This document shows positions 35,040 through 45,517 of a DNA stretch of 64,000 nt, piece after piece. A model generated the notes under the pieces. The model searched no databases, was not told the DNA's origin, and saw only the letters and a program-made list of their open reading frames with translations. The stretch is from the NCBI GenBank assembly GCA_003116875.1, contig BCKT01000002.1, positions 2,144,045 to 2,208,044 on the forward strand. Reading direction: 5' to 3'. Position 1 is the first letter of the stretch, and each line of letters starts with the position of its first letter. A program made the position numbers and the translations under genes. The stretch is from Takashimella koratensis (lineage: Eukaryota; Basidiomycota; Tremellomycetes; Trichosporonales; Tetragoniomycetaceae).

Positions 35040-35114
35040 TTGTAGAACAGGTCAAATCCGATGAACTGGGGTCATCGGGTTCCTTATCACTTCCTGCGCC
35101 GACGGGGCCGACGA

Positions 35115-35180
35115 GTCTGACGGATAACCCGGGAGATTTTGGTTACTTTAGGCGTAGCGCGTCGGAGCGGGCCGTCAGAC
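35115..35180. promoter_or_regulatory. GTCTGACGG ... CCGTCAGAC inverted repeat upstream of the SnoaL gene
   Basis: Perfect 9-base arms at 35115-35123 and 35172-35180, separated by 48 bases, lie 75-140 bases upstream of the SnoaL ATG. The arms end in CGG and start in CCG, as paired Zn2Cys6 half-sites would. Confidence 0.4.
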
Positions 35181-35659
35181 GCTGAAATTGGTCAAGTGGC
35201 GCTCGAAACTGCGCCAGCACATGGGAGCGTCGGGAAGCTGACAGATAGGGCGCCCGCGCAAGCCTATCTTGTATGATGCAACTATGCAGTCTACGGGTCG
35301 GTCCGGCGGTCAACCTTCAAGTGAGGTCGCGTGGATGCACGAGTCTGCGGGTGCACGAGTCCTTGGCAGGGGCGTGAGAAGCATCCGTTTGTCCTTCGCT
35401 CCCTTTGCATCGGCGACTTTCTGTCCCACTCCTTTGGACGCAAGATCGGGATTCCATGCATCATCCTCTAGGTGAAGAGAAGGAAGGGCCCTCGTTCTTC
35501 AAACAGTCTCCACCAAGAGCTATTCATCGGCAAGCAAACCACGAATTGCAAGAAGTTGTAACGAAGTGTGCATAACCATTGACTCTGGCAACTATCTTTC
35601 TATCGGTCACTACAAAGGATGCCAAAAGAAGCACACCGATTGGGCGAACCCGTTTTTAC
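35181..35659. other. Intergenic region, no gene seen
   Basis: Contains short ATG frames without family features. Nothing assignable. Confidence 0.5.
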
Positions 35660-37639
35660 TTAGAACATTTGCCTGTTGCGCATCTCAATCGGAAGGAAGA
35701 TCATGACCAAACTCGAAAGCCAGATACCCCCAGCACCGAGCCAGAGGATGCCGTAGCTACCTGCGGCGTCGTACTGCTGGCCAGCGAAGGGAGCGGCAAT
35801 ACCAGCAAGACGACCGAGACAAGAGAGCATGCCGCTCGCACTAGCACGGTAGGTGGTGTCAAAGAGCTCGGGGGCAGAGGCGTACAGCACAGCGTTGAAG
35901 TACTGGGAGAGTCGTCAGTATATACTCAATGTGAAAGCAGTGGGATCACTCACAGTCTGCATGATGTACTCGAGCGCGTTGAGGCCGACGTATCCTGCGG
36001 TGGTCTTGACCTGGGTGTACATGGCCATGGAGAGACCCTGGAGCGCGGCTGAAATAACGAGGGACCATTTTCGGCCCAGGAGAGGAAGCTGGACCGAGAA
36101 CAGGGCGAGAATGGCACCGATGACACCGGGGAGGTAGATGTAGACATATTCACGGTAGGTGTCGGTGACGGTGTCGGCGCCGCTAGACACGTTGTTGCGA
36201 AGGAGAATGATCGGAAGGAAAGAGCCAGCAAGGTTGAACGACCAGTAGTCACCCTGATTGTCAGACATACTCATCAATTGATCGACTTACCATGTACGCG
36301 AGAGCAAGGAGGACAAAGGTGAAGCACTCGAGCTTGTTGAAGAAGAGACCCTTGAGATGGCTGAAGCTCTTCACAACACCGAGGACGACGTCCTTGGCGT
36401 GCGAGCCTGACGAAGAACCATGTGGGTCCTCGCCGTACGTCTGCTCGACTTCGCGGAACATCTCGACAGTGAGGGTTGGGGCTGGGGCGTTGTTGAAGGC
36501 AGCAATCTTGTGGAGAACGTCGATAGCCTCCTGCTCGCGGCCCTTGCTGAGGAGGAACTTGGGGGACTCGTGGAACCTGAAGATGAAGAATCGTAGAATG
36601 AAAACGACCAAGGTCATCGCGCCGATGACGATGACCTCGTATCGCCAGCCCATGTTGCTAGCGACAGTGCAGCACGCCTCTCCGCTGCCGACAGCATTGC
36701 ACGCCGGGAGGGTAACGTCACAACGGTACTTGGCAGCAGTGCCGTAGGCGATGGCGGAAGCAATGACGACACCGACCGGCTGCCACATGCTGAGCAAGGA
36801 GACGAGGAAACGGCGGTTTTGGGGCAGGAACTCGAGGGCGATGGTAGCGTCGATGGGGATGTTACCACCGAGGCCGATGGACGAGAGGAAGTAGATACCG
36901 CAGATCGCACCGTAGTTGTACTTGGAAGCAGCCTAGACCGTCAGCAAGGTCGGTAAAGGTGGACGTACGAGCAGCATGCCGAAGACCGAGGTGATCAAGC
37001 AGGTGAGGTTGAAAGCCCATTTACGACCGATGATGTCGGTGATGATTCCGAAGCCGAAGGCGCCGATGCTGCAGGACATCAGCACGTGTGCATGATCTGG
37101 GTAACCTGAGTGTATTCACGCAAGACCAGCGTTGGCGCAGGTGAAGATCAAACCCCTGATCTATGAGTTAGCTAAAGGTACTCGACGCAAGTGGGCAAAC
37201 GCACTCCTTGTTGGCGGGTACGTTCATCTCCTGGCTGAACGTCTTGTTAGCGGGGCTCCTCGAGACTGACGAGTGAACTTACTACACAGCAGTCGCAGCA
37301 AGACCGACACCCTGAGCCCATGCAAGGTCGAGGAAGTAACCGAAGCCGCAGAGGAACCAAATGCAAATCTGGTACTTGCCAAAGCCCATTTTGTCGATCT
37401 CACTATACACAGAGTCAACACAAGCTTCCAGACTAGACTCACGCGTTGATGAGAGCAGCTTTACGCTCAAACAAGGTGACCTTGTGGACGGCAGTACCCC
37501 TGAGCATGTCACCCATGGACAAGTGTCCATTGCCGACAGTGTCGAGCTCCGTGACATGGTGGGAGGTGATCTCCTTCTCACCACGCTCAGTGTCGACCTC
37601 TTCGGAAGGTGACTTGGAAGTGATCTGGGGTGCGGACAT
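35660..37639 (-). CDS. Major facilitator superfamily transporter (SVOP/organic-ion type)
   Basis: Eight exons (37639-37443, 37402-37283, 37234-37205, 37155-37120, 37068-36969, 36932-36291, 36253-35954, 35902-35660) give 555 residues. It is a 12-segment plasma-membrane transporter. Helix 1 begins FGKYQICIWFLCGFGYFLDL; the loop 2-3 signature is GIITDIIGRKWAFNL; helix 4 region IGLGGNIPIDATIALEFLPQ; SMWQPVGVVIASAIAYG; a central loop starts FHESPKFLLSKGREQEAID; the second half carries LGRKWSLVISAALQG and ALEYIMQT. The DLAWAQGV and GNIPIDATI motifs resemble SVOP-type carriers of organic anions or cations, not hexose porters. Two exons are only 30 and 36 nt. It faces the amidase gene across a 330-base divergent promoter, suggesting uptake of an amidase-related substrate (inference). 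Confidence 0.88.
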
Positions 37640-37696
37640 GGTGTCGTACAGGTTGGTGTGACGAAGACTGGATTGACCGGACCCCCCCGACGTCTG

Positions 37697-37707
37697 TATA
37701 TATATAT
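37697..37707 (-). promoter_or_regulatory. TATA box of the MFS transporter gene
   Basis: An alternating TATATATATAT run lies 58 bases upstream of the transporter ATG (37639). Similar TATA elements precede other genes of this block. Confidence 0.5.
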
Positions 37708-37971
37708 GCAGGGAAGTGCTTGCTTGCCGTACAGATAAGGGGCGTCGAATTTCGCGTGCCTATGGGCCAAGTCTTCGGTGCTGTCGGCAAAGCCTATCAG
37801 AAAGTCTCTGCCCCGCCGCCGGCCTCCGGCTCACCCGAAATTGCACCATTACGGAGCTTCCCGACACATTTCCCTGAAACAGAGAAGCGGGGGGGTTCGC
37901 GATAAGCGTTGTTTGTGGGGCAAACCGAAATTCACCGTCAACAAGACACGTCACACCATTATCCAGCGACC

Positions 37972-39968
37972 ATGTGGGAGAAGATTGCAGAGGAAAAGTT
38001 CAAGCAGAGGGAGGAGCGGATACCAACGGCCTGGAAGCTAGCCGCAGGCTCGGTACCCAGCGACCGACTCGACGTGACCAATGTACCCCTGGAGTGCGGG
38101 CTGCTCACTGAGCAGGAGCTGACAATCACCGGGGCGGATGCAGATGTACTTGTCAAGAAGCTGGTCAACAAGGAGCTCACATCCTACGAGGTGAGGCTGA
38201 GAGTAGAGTCGAGGCTAACCTACAGGTCACGCTGGCATTCTGCAAGCGAGCGACAATCGCCCACCAGCTGGCAAGTTCTACCTAGGTCTCAAGCATGAAA
38301 ACAGGCTAACCATAGCTTTAGACAAATTGTCTCACCGAGATCTTCTTTGACCGCGCCCTCGCCGATGCCGCCGCCTTGGACAAGCTCTACGCCGAGACTG
38401 GCACCCCTGCTGGTCCTCTGCACGGTCTTCCAGTCTCGCTCAAAGACTGCTTCCAGATCGAGGGGGTTGACGCTACGATGGGCTACACCGCTTTTGCGAA
38501 CCGACCTGCGTCAAAAGAGGACGAGTCAGAGACTACCAAGATCATGCGGCTGTCTGGGGCTATATTGTTCTGCAAGACGAACGTCCCAACGGCGTTAATG
38601 TCTGGCGAGGTGGGTCACATGGTGGACAATGGCTGACTATCATTTAAGACGTTCAACAGGATGTTTGGGTACACGGTCAACCCGTTCAATCGTAACCTTT
38701 CCAGTGGGGGATCCTCGGGCGGGGAAAGCGCTCTTTTGGCTATGAGGGGTTCTCCTTTGGGAGTTGGTACCGATGTCGGGGGGTCTATCCGTAAGTCGAA
38801 TTTGCAGTGGTAAACGGAGGCCTTCTGACTTGTACTTGGCACCCAGGAATCCCCGCATCATTCTGTGGCTTGTACTCTCTAAAGCCCTCGTTTGGTCGCT
38901 TCCCTACATTTGGCTGCAGAGACGGCATGATTGGCAATGAGACTGTCAAGAGCTGTAACGGCCCCATGTCCACCTCCCTAGCCGGTGTGCAACTGTGGAG
39001 CCAAGCGGTGGTAGGCGCCGAGCCTTGGCTCGACATGGACCCCGACTGTCTGCCGATTCCCTGGCGAGATATCTACCTGCCCAAGCGGCTAGTCATTGGT
39101 GAGCAGCTACAGCGAAGGTTATTGACCACGTCCCAGGCTTAATGCTCGACGATGGCATAGTAAAGCCGCTTCCACCAGTGACAAGAGCGTTACTTGAAGT
39201 CAAGAAAGCGTTGGAGGCAGAAGGTCATGTGGTCATTCCGTTCAGCATGTACGTAGGCGAGAACTTTCAAGCACTAATGTCCAACCGTTTAGAGAGGATC
39301 CACAGTATACAGACAGCCTCAAGACAGTATTGTATCGGTCAGCATGTGCTCAGGCGGTCCACAGCGCGCTAAGCCGGACCGATGAGCCATGGCCACAAGG
39401 ATACGAGATGCTCCGAGACATGGTGGAGGGTACTACGGAGACCCCCGCTTTGCCACCTGCTACAGTTTCCGAACTGTGGGTTGCCCAATCAAAGCGTACA
39501 ATCTACGCAAAGTCTATCATGCAGGCATGGGCACAGACCAAAGGGTCCAACCCAGAGGGTAGGGAGATAGACGCCCTGCTTTGCCCTTGTACCCCCTGGC
39601 CGGCTTCCCCGAAGTAAGTTCACCCGAGGCGCTTCTCTGACGCGCAGATACGGCTTCACCTATGATAACTACACCAGCCTCTGGAATGTGGTCGACTGGT
39701 GCGGGACGACAATGCCCGTGACCTCCGTCTCGCCCGAGGAGGACGCCAAGCCGGCTTACCATGGCCGGAGCCCATTGGAGCAAGCAGTGTGGGACGGATG
39801 TGAGTACGGCCTGTCCTTTTTCCCTGACGTTTTACAGATGAAGCCGAAGGAGCGATAGGGTGTCCCGTATCGGTACAGCTGGTGGGGAGGCGGTTGCACG
39901 AGGAGCACATTCTCGCAGTCACTCAGGTCTGTGACGCAGCCGTCCGGAAGCACCACGGTAGCTTGTGA
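37972..39968 (+). CDS. Amidase (amidase-signature family)
   Basis: Nine exons (37972-38190, 38226-38270, 38322-38609, 38649-38790, 38847-39098, 39137-39248, 39293-39613, 39648-39799, 39838-39968) give 553 residues, the size of fungal acetamidase-type enzymes. It hydrolyses amides to acid and ammonia through a Ser-cisSer-Lys triad. All three are visible: Lys in [15 protein letters not shown], cis-Ser in [16 protein letters not shown], and nucleophile Ser in [20 protein letters not shown]. Intron 2 (38271-38321) uses a GC donor (CTG|GCAAGT), which the frame and the motif AHQLTNCLTEI support. Other introns are 34-56 nt. No secretion signal. Shares a divergent promoter with the MFS transporter; the maltase gene follows 250 bases downstream. 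Confidence 0.92.
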
Positions 39969-40092
39969 TAGCTGGCCAGATTAGTTTACGAGATATGCAT
40001 GCATCGAATGTAGCCTTATCTGAGAATTATCCATGTCGTTTGAGCGAGTGGCCCGTGTCCTCCGCGGAGTTCGTCTCTAGCGAAAACCGCGT

Positions 40093-40103
40093 CGGACCGG
40101 CCG
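40093..40103. promoter_or_regulatory. CGG-N5-CCG site upstream of the alpha-glucosidase gene
   Basis: CGGACCGGCCG lies about 120 bases before the ATG at 40219, followed by a CTTCGGCC segment. This spacing equals that of the cupin-promoter palindrome. Confidence 0.4.
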
Positions 40104-40218
40104 GCTTCGGCCATTTCCTGCTGCCCACTCCGAAACCAAGATAGGGGCGCTCATAACACTATCAAACTCTGAAGATTGCAATCGCATTCACAACACAGTC
40201 AAGCGTGGCTCAAGCGAT

Positions 40219-42477
40219 ATGACAGTCACTGCACCTGATGGAGAGAGGAAATGGTGGAAAGAAGCTGCGGTGTATCAAGGCAAGTAGTACCCCCTGTCCA
40301 TGCTAACCAGCTAACAATCCACCAGTCTATCCCGTAGGTTGCGTCCTCCGCGCGAGCACTGACGACCATAGGCATCTTTTGCGGATCACGCCGCCAATGG
40401 TCATGGTACACTGAGGGGAGTCTGTAGCAAGGTGCCCTATCTCAAGGAGCTTGGCATCGATGTTGTATGGCTGTCGCCATGCTACGAGAGCCCCCAAGCC
40501 GATATGGGCTATGACATCTCCAAGTACGTCCCATACCATTGCGCTCGGCTGACGAGTTAGCTACCAGAAGATCGACCCTCAGTACGGTACTTTGGACGAT
40601 TGGGACCTGTTAAAAGATGCGTGTCACCAGAGGGGCATGAAACTAGTAATGGATCTCGTTGTCAACCACACAAGTGATCAGGTAAGTGAGGGAGGAAGAC
40701 TATCTGTTGACGAGAAGCATGACTGGTTCAAGGAGTCGAGGACGTCAAAAACCCACCCTAAGCGTGACTGGTACATTTGGCGCCCAGCCAAGATTAATGA
40801 GAAGGGTGAAAGGGAGCCCCCCAACAACTGGCGGTCAAGCTTTGGCAGGTGGGTCTGACACTCTCGGGACTAGCTGACCTCCAGCGGCTCCGCATGGGAG
40901 TGGGACGAGGAGACCCAGGAATACTACCTCCATCTTTACCTCAAAGAGCAGCCAGATCTCAACTGGGAGTGCACCGAGCTTAGACAGGCGGTGTACACCA
41001 TGATGCGATGGTGGTTGGACCGGGGCGCGGATGGGTTCAGAATGGATGTGGTGAGTGAGCTCCATCATGTCGGGTTCAATGTGGCTGATTGAAGTAGATC
41101 AACTATATCTCTAAAGCACCTGGCTTGCCTGATGCTCCCATCACCGCACCGGGACAGAGATACCAGGGGTTCGGAGGGCTCTCGGTCAACCGTCCCGAGG
41201 TGCACCAGTACCTCCAGGAGATGCACCAGGAGGTCTTGTCCCACTACGACTGCTTCGCGTGAGTCTTTCTGCCCAACCACTGCGTTTTAAGCAGACACTG
41301 ATATGGTCGCAGCGTGGGCGAGTGTCCAGGCAACGATAGCCCTTCCAAGTTTGCCCCGTACTCTATCCCAGCGAACAAAGAGCTACAGATGGTGTTTCAC
41401 TTTCACCAGTAAGCCGCGTGATCTCCCGAGTGCTAACGTCCTCACTAGTCAGGGTTTCGATCGCGTAGTCCGCAATGGCAAGCGAGCGTGGAACCCAGAC
41501 TGGACGCTTGCCAAGGTCAAAGACGTGTTCAATACTTGGAACGTCGAGATGGACAAGCTCGGTGGATGGAACAGCAACTAGTGAGTCTGGATGCTGGCTA
41601 GGTAGATGCTTACTTTCAGCCTGGAAAACCATGACCAGCCTCGCATCGTTTCCAGGCTCACGTCCGACCACCCCACCAACAGGGCCAAGTGCGCCAAACT
41701 GTGTAGCATGTTCCAGACGACCCTTACTGGCACGCTGTTCATCTACCAAGGGGAAGAGATCGGAATGATCAACATCCCAGAGGAATGGCCGGCATCAGAG
41801 TACAAGGATATTGAGGCTGTGCAAAACCTAGAGGCGGATCTAGCGGCTTTGAAGAAAGCTGGACAAGGAGATGATCAGAAACAGAAGGACGCCATTTTGC
41901 AGAACTTGAGAATGATCGCCCGGGACAACGGCAGAACACCAATGCAAGTGAGTCACGTAGGGTGCGTTGACCGCATAGTACTGATGAGTTGCGATGGCAG
42001 TGGGACGACTCTCCGAACGCAGGCTTCTCCCAAGCTACGCCTTGGATGCGAGTGCCCGATGACTTCACCACTTGGAACGCCAAGACGCAAATGACGGATG
42101 CGACTTCTCCCTGGAGCTTTTGGAAGAGGATGCTTGAGATCCGTAAAGAGTACCCAGTGTTTACGTATGGTAGGTCACCACATCTCGGTACTTGCTCACC
42201 ACTAGGGCGATTCACTCCGCTCGACGTCAAGGTAGACGAGTGCTACGCCTACACACGGCACCATGCCGAGACCAACCAAAAACTGCTGGTCCTTCTCAAC
42301 TTTGCTCGGGGCACGGATAGGCTGGGAGCTGAGTTGATCGTCGACGTCGCGTCGCTACCAGCAGAGCTCCGGAGCGCCAAGCTACTGGTGACCAACGGGG
42401 AAGAGAAAGAGGGAAGTATTGTTGGGGAGGGCGTGATCAAGCTCAGTGCATGGGAAGGAAGAATCTACATCCCCTAA
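40219..42477 (+). CDS. Alpha-glucosidase (maltase/oligo-1,6-glucosidase type, GH13)
   Basis: Twelve exons (40219-40279, 40326-40333, 40372-40523, 40561-40681, 40718-40848, 40885-41050, 41098-41258, 41313-41408, 41449-41580, 41620-41947, 42001-42169, 42206-42477) give 598 residues, typical of fungal intracellular maltases. It cleaves terminal alpha-glucosidic bonds. The substrate-binding motif is GYDISNYQKIDPQYGT; MDLVVNHTSDQ follows. The nucleophile Asp lies in RGADGFRMDVINYIS, the acid/base Glu in AVGECPGND, and the transition-state Asp in LENHDQPR. There is no signal peptide (WWKEAAVYQVYP start), so it is cytosolic. Exon 2 is only 8 nt, and intron 1 uses a GC donor. No maltose permease is adjacent; a sugar-porter gene lies at 56.7 kb. 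Confidence 0.94.
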
Positions 42478-42505
42478 GCATGAGAAAGAAGATATGCAAG
42501 ACATC

Positions 42506-43415
42506 TCACTTTGATATTCTTTGCCGCATCCATGGAATGACTACCTCGCGTAATCGGTCCGATTGATGTTTGACGCCAGGCATGTTCACCCGTTCATATC
42601 TGATCTTGTGGTTGTCAAAGCTCCGGGCCAGATCGTCAAGGACGTCAAATCGTGTTTTAGTCGCCAATGACCCGTCAGCGAGGGTCGAGTATACGTTGTC
42701 GTCGACGCCAATTGCTAATTGGATGTCGAGGTCGTGTTGAGACAGGGAAGCGAGGTGCGTAGGAGAGATTTCTTCGCCAAACAGCTCTTTCACATTCGCG
42801 ATGCCCGTCGGCCAGGGCTTGTCGATCAGTGGGGTCGTCTTGCCCGGTGCAGCTATCGACGCCGCACGGACTCGATCAGAATGAAAGTACATGAATCGAT
42901 GCACAAACTGCGCCCCACCCGAAAAGCCTGCTAGGTAGAACTTGGACGTCTCGAGGCAGCCCCAACGTTCGTTGACGAGGTCGATCATGGCAAAGAGGAG
43001 ATTGTCGAAACGAGTTCCATCGGGAGAGAGTAGTGACTTGTAGTTGTTCCCGCCGTCGTCGTACTGCAAGGCAGTGAGCTCAGACCTTGCAGAATTATCA
43101 GCTCACAGTCAAGTCCGTTGGGAACAGTGGCGCCAGCACAACAAATCCATCTTCCTCGGCGGCTGTGGCCCAAGCGTCTCTGACTATTTGAGCGTCCCGA
43201 CTGGAGTCATGAATCAGAACGACCAGGGGAAAGGGTTTTGCTGCGTCCGGCCCGACATCCTCTCCCTTGGCTCGTCGGGTGATGGGGTGCGCGCGAGGCA
43301 CGTAGAGATAAAAGCTCGCGCGTGGGTCCGAAGGCAGTGCGTAGCTGGTCGTATGCCGGGCGGCTAGCCTGGTATCGAGGTACTTGGGTGGGTAGGTGTA
43401 TAAGGAGGTGACCAT
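42506..43415 (-). CDS. Alpha/beta hydrolase of the PHB-depolymerase/feruloyl-esterase-like type
   Basis: Exons 43415-43107 and 43063-42506 give 288 residues. A hydrolase fold is seen: strand and oxyanion region FPLVVLIHDSSRDAQIVRDA, VVLAPLFPTDL, nucleophile elbow LAGFSGGAQFVHRF (GxSxG), a candidate acid in IGVDDNVY, and a candidate catalytic His in MPGVKHQSDRL. DSDRV-type segments (FHSDRVRAASIAAPG) match polyhydroxyalkanoate-depolymerase-like esterases. No signal peptide is seen from the chosen ATG (43413-43415); the open frame continues upstream without another ATG. Convergent with the maltase gene, with only 28 bases between stop codons. Divergent from the next regulator. Confidence 0.75.
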
Positions 43416-43534
43416 CGATGAGAGAGTGGGCAACCACAAAACCCGGAATCCCGTCGTCTTGGGGGTAGGCAGAAGTTGCTCGGGTGCGTCCCTGTCGGAC
43501 TTGTGTGATCGTGGGATGGCTATTGCTCACAACA

Positions 43535-43542
43535 TCACGTGA
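43535..43542. promoter_or_regulatory. TCACGTGA E-box octamer between hydrolase and second regulator
   Basis: Palindromic bHLH-type site in the roughly 200-base divergent region between the hydrolase ATG (43415) and the first recognised exon of the zinc-cluster gene (43614). Confidence 0.45.
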
Positions 43543-43613
43543 CCTGTGCCAGCTTGTTGCGGTGTTGTCCTCGATCGCACCTGTTATCCTCCACCCCATC
43601 CGTCACGCTGCAG

Positions 43614-45484
43614 CCACCAAAGAAACGACCCAAGAACACGAGCGCGTCGGCGACGGCTTGCGACACGTGTCGCTCGTGCAAAACCCGGTGTGAGCTGGTC
43701 TCTCCCGACGGTTGCCACCGCTGTCGGCTGCTGCGCAAGTCGTGTTCGCTCGCTGGGTCTCCGCTTTACAACAGCGGTAGCCCACACTCGCCTCGCCTGT
43801 ATGGATCCTCAGAGCGAACAAGTCTGGAAAGCACTCTAGCGGCCCTCGCAGCTAGGACGGCCAGATTGGAAAGTCAACTCAAAAACGTCACTTCTTCCAC
43901 CCTATCATCTACTGTACCACCAGAATTATCAGAGGGTACCGAAACAGACGATGTGCTGCCACACGTTCACAAAAGCGTCAGTACAGCCCAGCAAGTTCGG
44001 TTAGCTCTGGGCCTTCTACCATCGGCTAGTTTCATCGACCCACTTTTGTCTCCTATCGTGTCTTCCTCCGAGTGGGTGGAAGTCTCAGCTCGGTAGGTAC
44101 CATCGATGATCCTGTGTTGACCTCAGGTTTCACACATCTCGTTCTGCGATCTCTCCTTTGCATCTCGACGACACCCATTCACTCGCTCGCTCCGTCATCA
44201 TACATACGCAGCATTCTCCGGTCGCAAAGCTCATTCAATCGCAACTGTCTGTCGTGAATGATGTGCATCCGTCACAAACTCTTCTGGTTGCGCTACTGGC
44301 GTTGTCCCAAGCTCCAGGGCGCAGCGTTGACGACTTGCGAATTATTGATCCGTTTTCCGCCGCAGACCGGGCGTTTCGGATTGCTCGCTGCATGGGACTA
44401 GATGATGTTGCGGCTCCATCGCGCCCTGTATCGGCTGACGAAACCACCAAATTGTCGAAGATGGAGATGGTGAGCTCCCGTAGAGTAGGCTCAATGCTCA
44501 TGCCTTACGCAGTGGTACAGCCTCGCCCACCGACAGGTCTGGTGAGTATTGTTAGGCTCTCCAGCTGACAACCACATACAGGATCGATCTGTCCAGCACA
44601 TCGTCGTTCACCATGTCTTCGTCACCTACGCCAATGACACCCGAGCTACTGGCAGCCTCGACCTCCGAGTATGAACCTGCAATTCAACATGTCGTGCTGG
44701 AGGGAGAATTTCTGCACAGCATTTCCCTTGTTTCCACCGCTTTTCGAACTGCACGCACAGCCGAAATCTACGACCCTGTGGACGTTAGCAATCTGGTCGA
44801 GACCTTGGACCAATTTTCGTCGGCAGCCGCAATCTGGCGGGAAAGGGTATTGTCCGCTCAATGTCAGTAACCAAGGTGTTCATCGCTGAATTTGCTGCAG
44901 TGCCTACCTCCACATATCTAGTACTTTCGTCCCTTCTACTCGAGATGACGATGTGTCTCAAGATCAGCGGCGACGCCGCGGTCAACCCTCCGTCCCCTAT
45001 TGCACCTGAACATCGATATCCGACGTTCTTCTACTGCGGGCGGAAGCTAGTGGAAGCGTGCTGGGGTATCGTGCGGACGATCAACGACGCGTCGGATTTC
45101 AGGCTCTCTTGCCTTCCTGCGTACACCTACGCCATGTGCTTTTTACCGATCGGGGTCATTCTGCAAACGGCAGCTGTCGATCGTGGCTCGGAGGATGCGT
45201 CGGAAGTAGAACTGCCTCCTGACCTCGGAACGTACGTTACGAGATTACGGTCTCATTTGCCCGCGACAACGGATGCCATGGTAGCGCGATTCAAAAGTAT
45301 GCGAGCGCATGAACCGTGGATCGAAGTAAGGAAGAACAGTAGTCTAGAAGAACGAAGCGGCAGTGCGCATGGAACCCCTACAAACGACTGGGCAGACATT
45401 CATGACGCTGCGTGGTTGACCGTAGACCCTTTATGGTTTTCGTCCTTGGACAACTGGCTAAACGAAGCCTGGTTGCAGTCATAA
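43614..45484 (+). CDS. Second Zn2Cys6 transcription factor (5' end unresolved)
   Basis: Exons 43614-44092, 44127-44469, 44513-44541, 44582-44862 and 44901-45484 give 571 residues. The zinc cluster lies near the start: TACDTCRSCKTRCELVSPDG then CHRCRLLRKSC, with six correctly spaced Cys. A coiled coil follows (LESTLAALAARTARLESQLK). The remainder resembles the fungal regulatory domain (ADRAFRIARCMGLDD, KLSKMEMWYSLAHRQVW), which is diverged. Its frame is open upstream to 43539 but contains no ATG. A CACGCTGCAG acceptor at 43613 suggests a missing first exon; the ATG at 43516 does not splice in frame to that acceptor. It runs head-to-head with the hydrolase gene, a common position for a pathway regulator (inference). 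Confidence 0.8.
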
Positions 45485-45517
45485 TACAGTATTCATGCAT
45501 CTGCTCAGCTTGATCAT

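Noticed and set aside
27984..43415. Secondary-metabolite biosynthetic cluster
   Set aside because: No polyketide synthase, NRPS, terpene synthase or other core enzyme is present; the gene set fits catabolism better.
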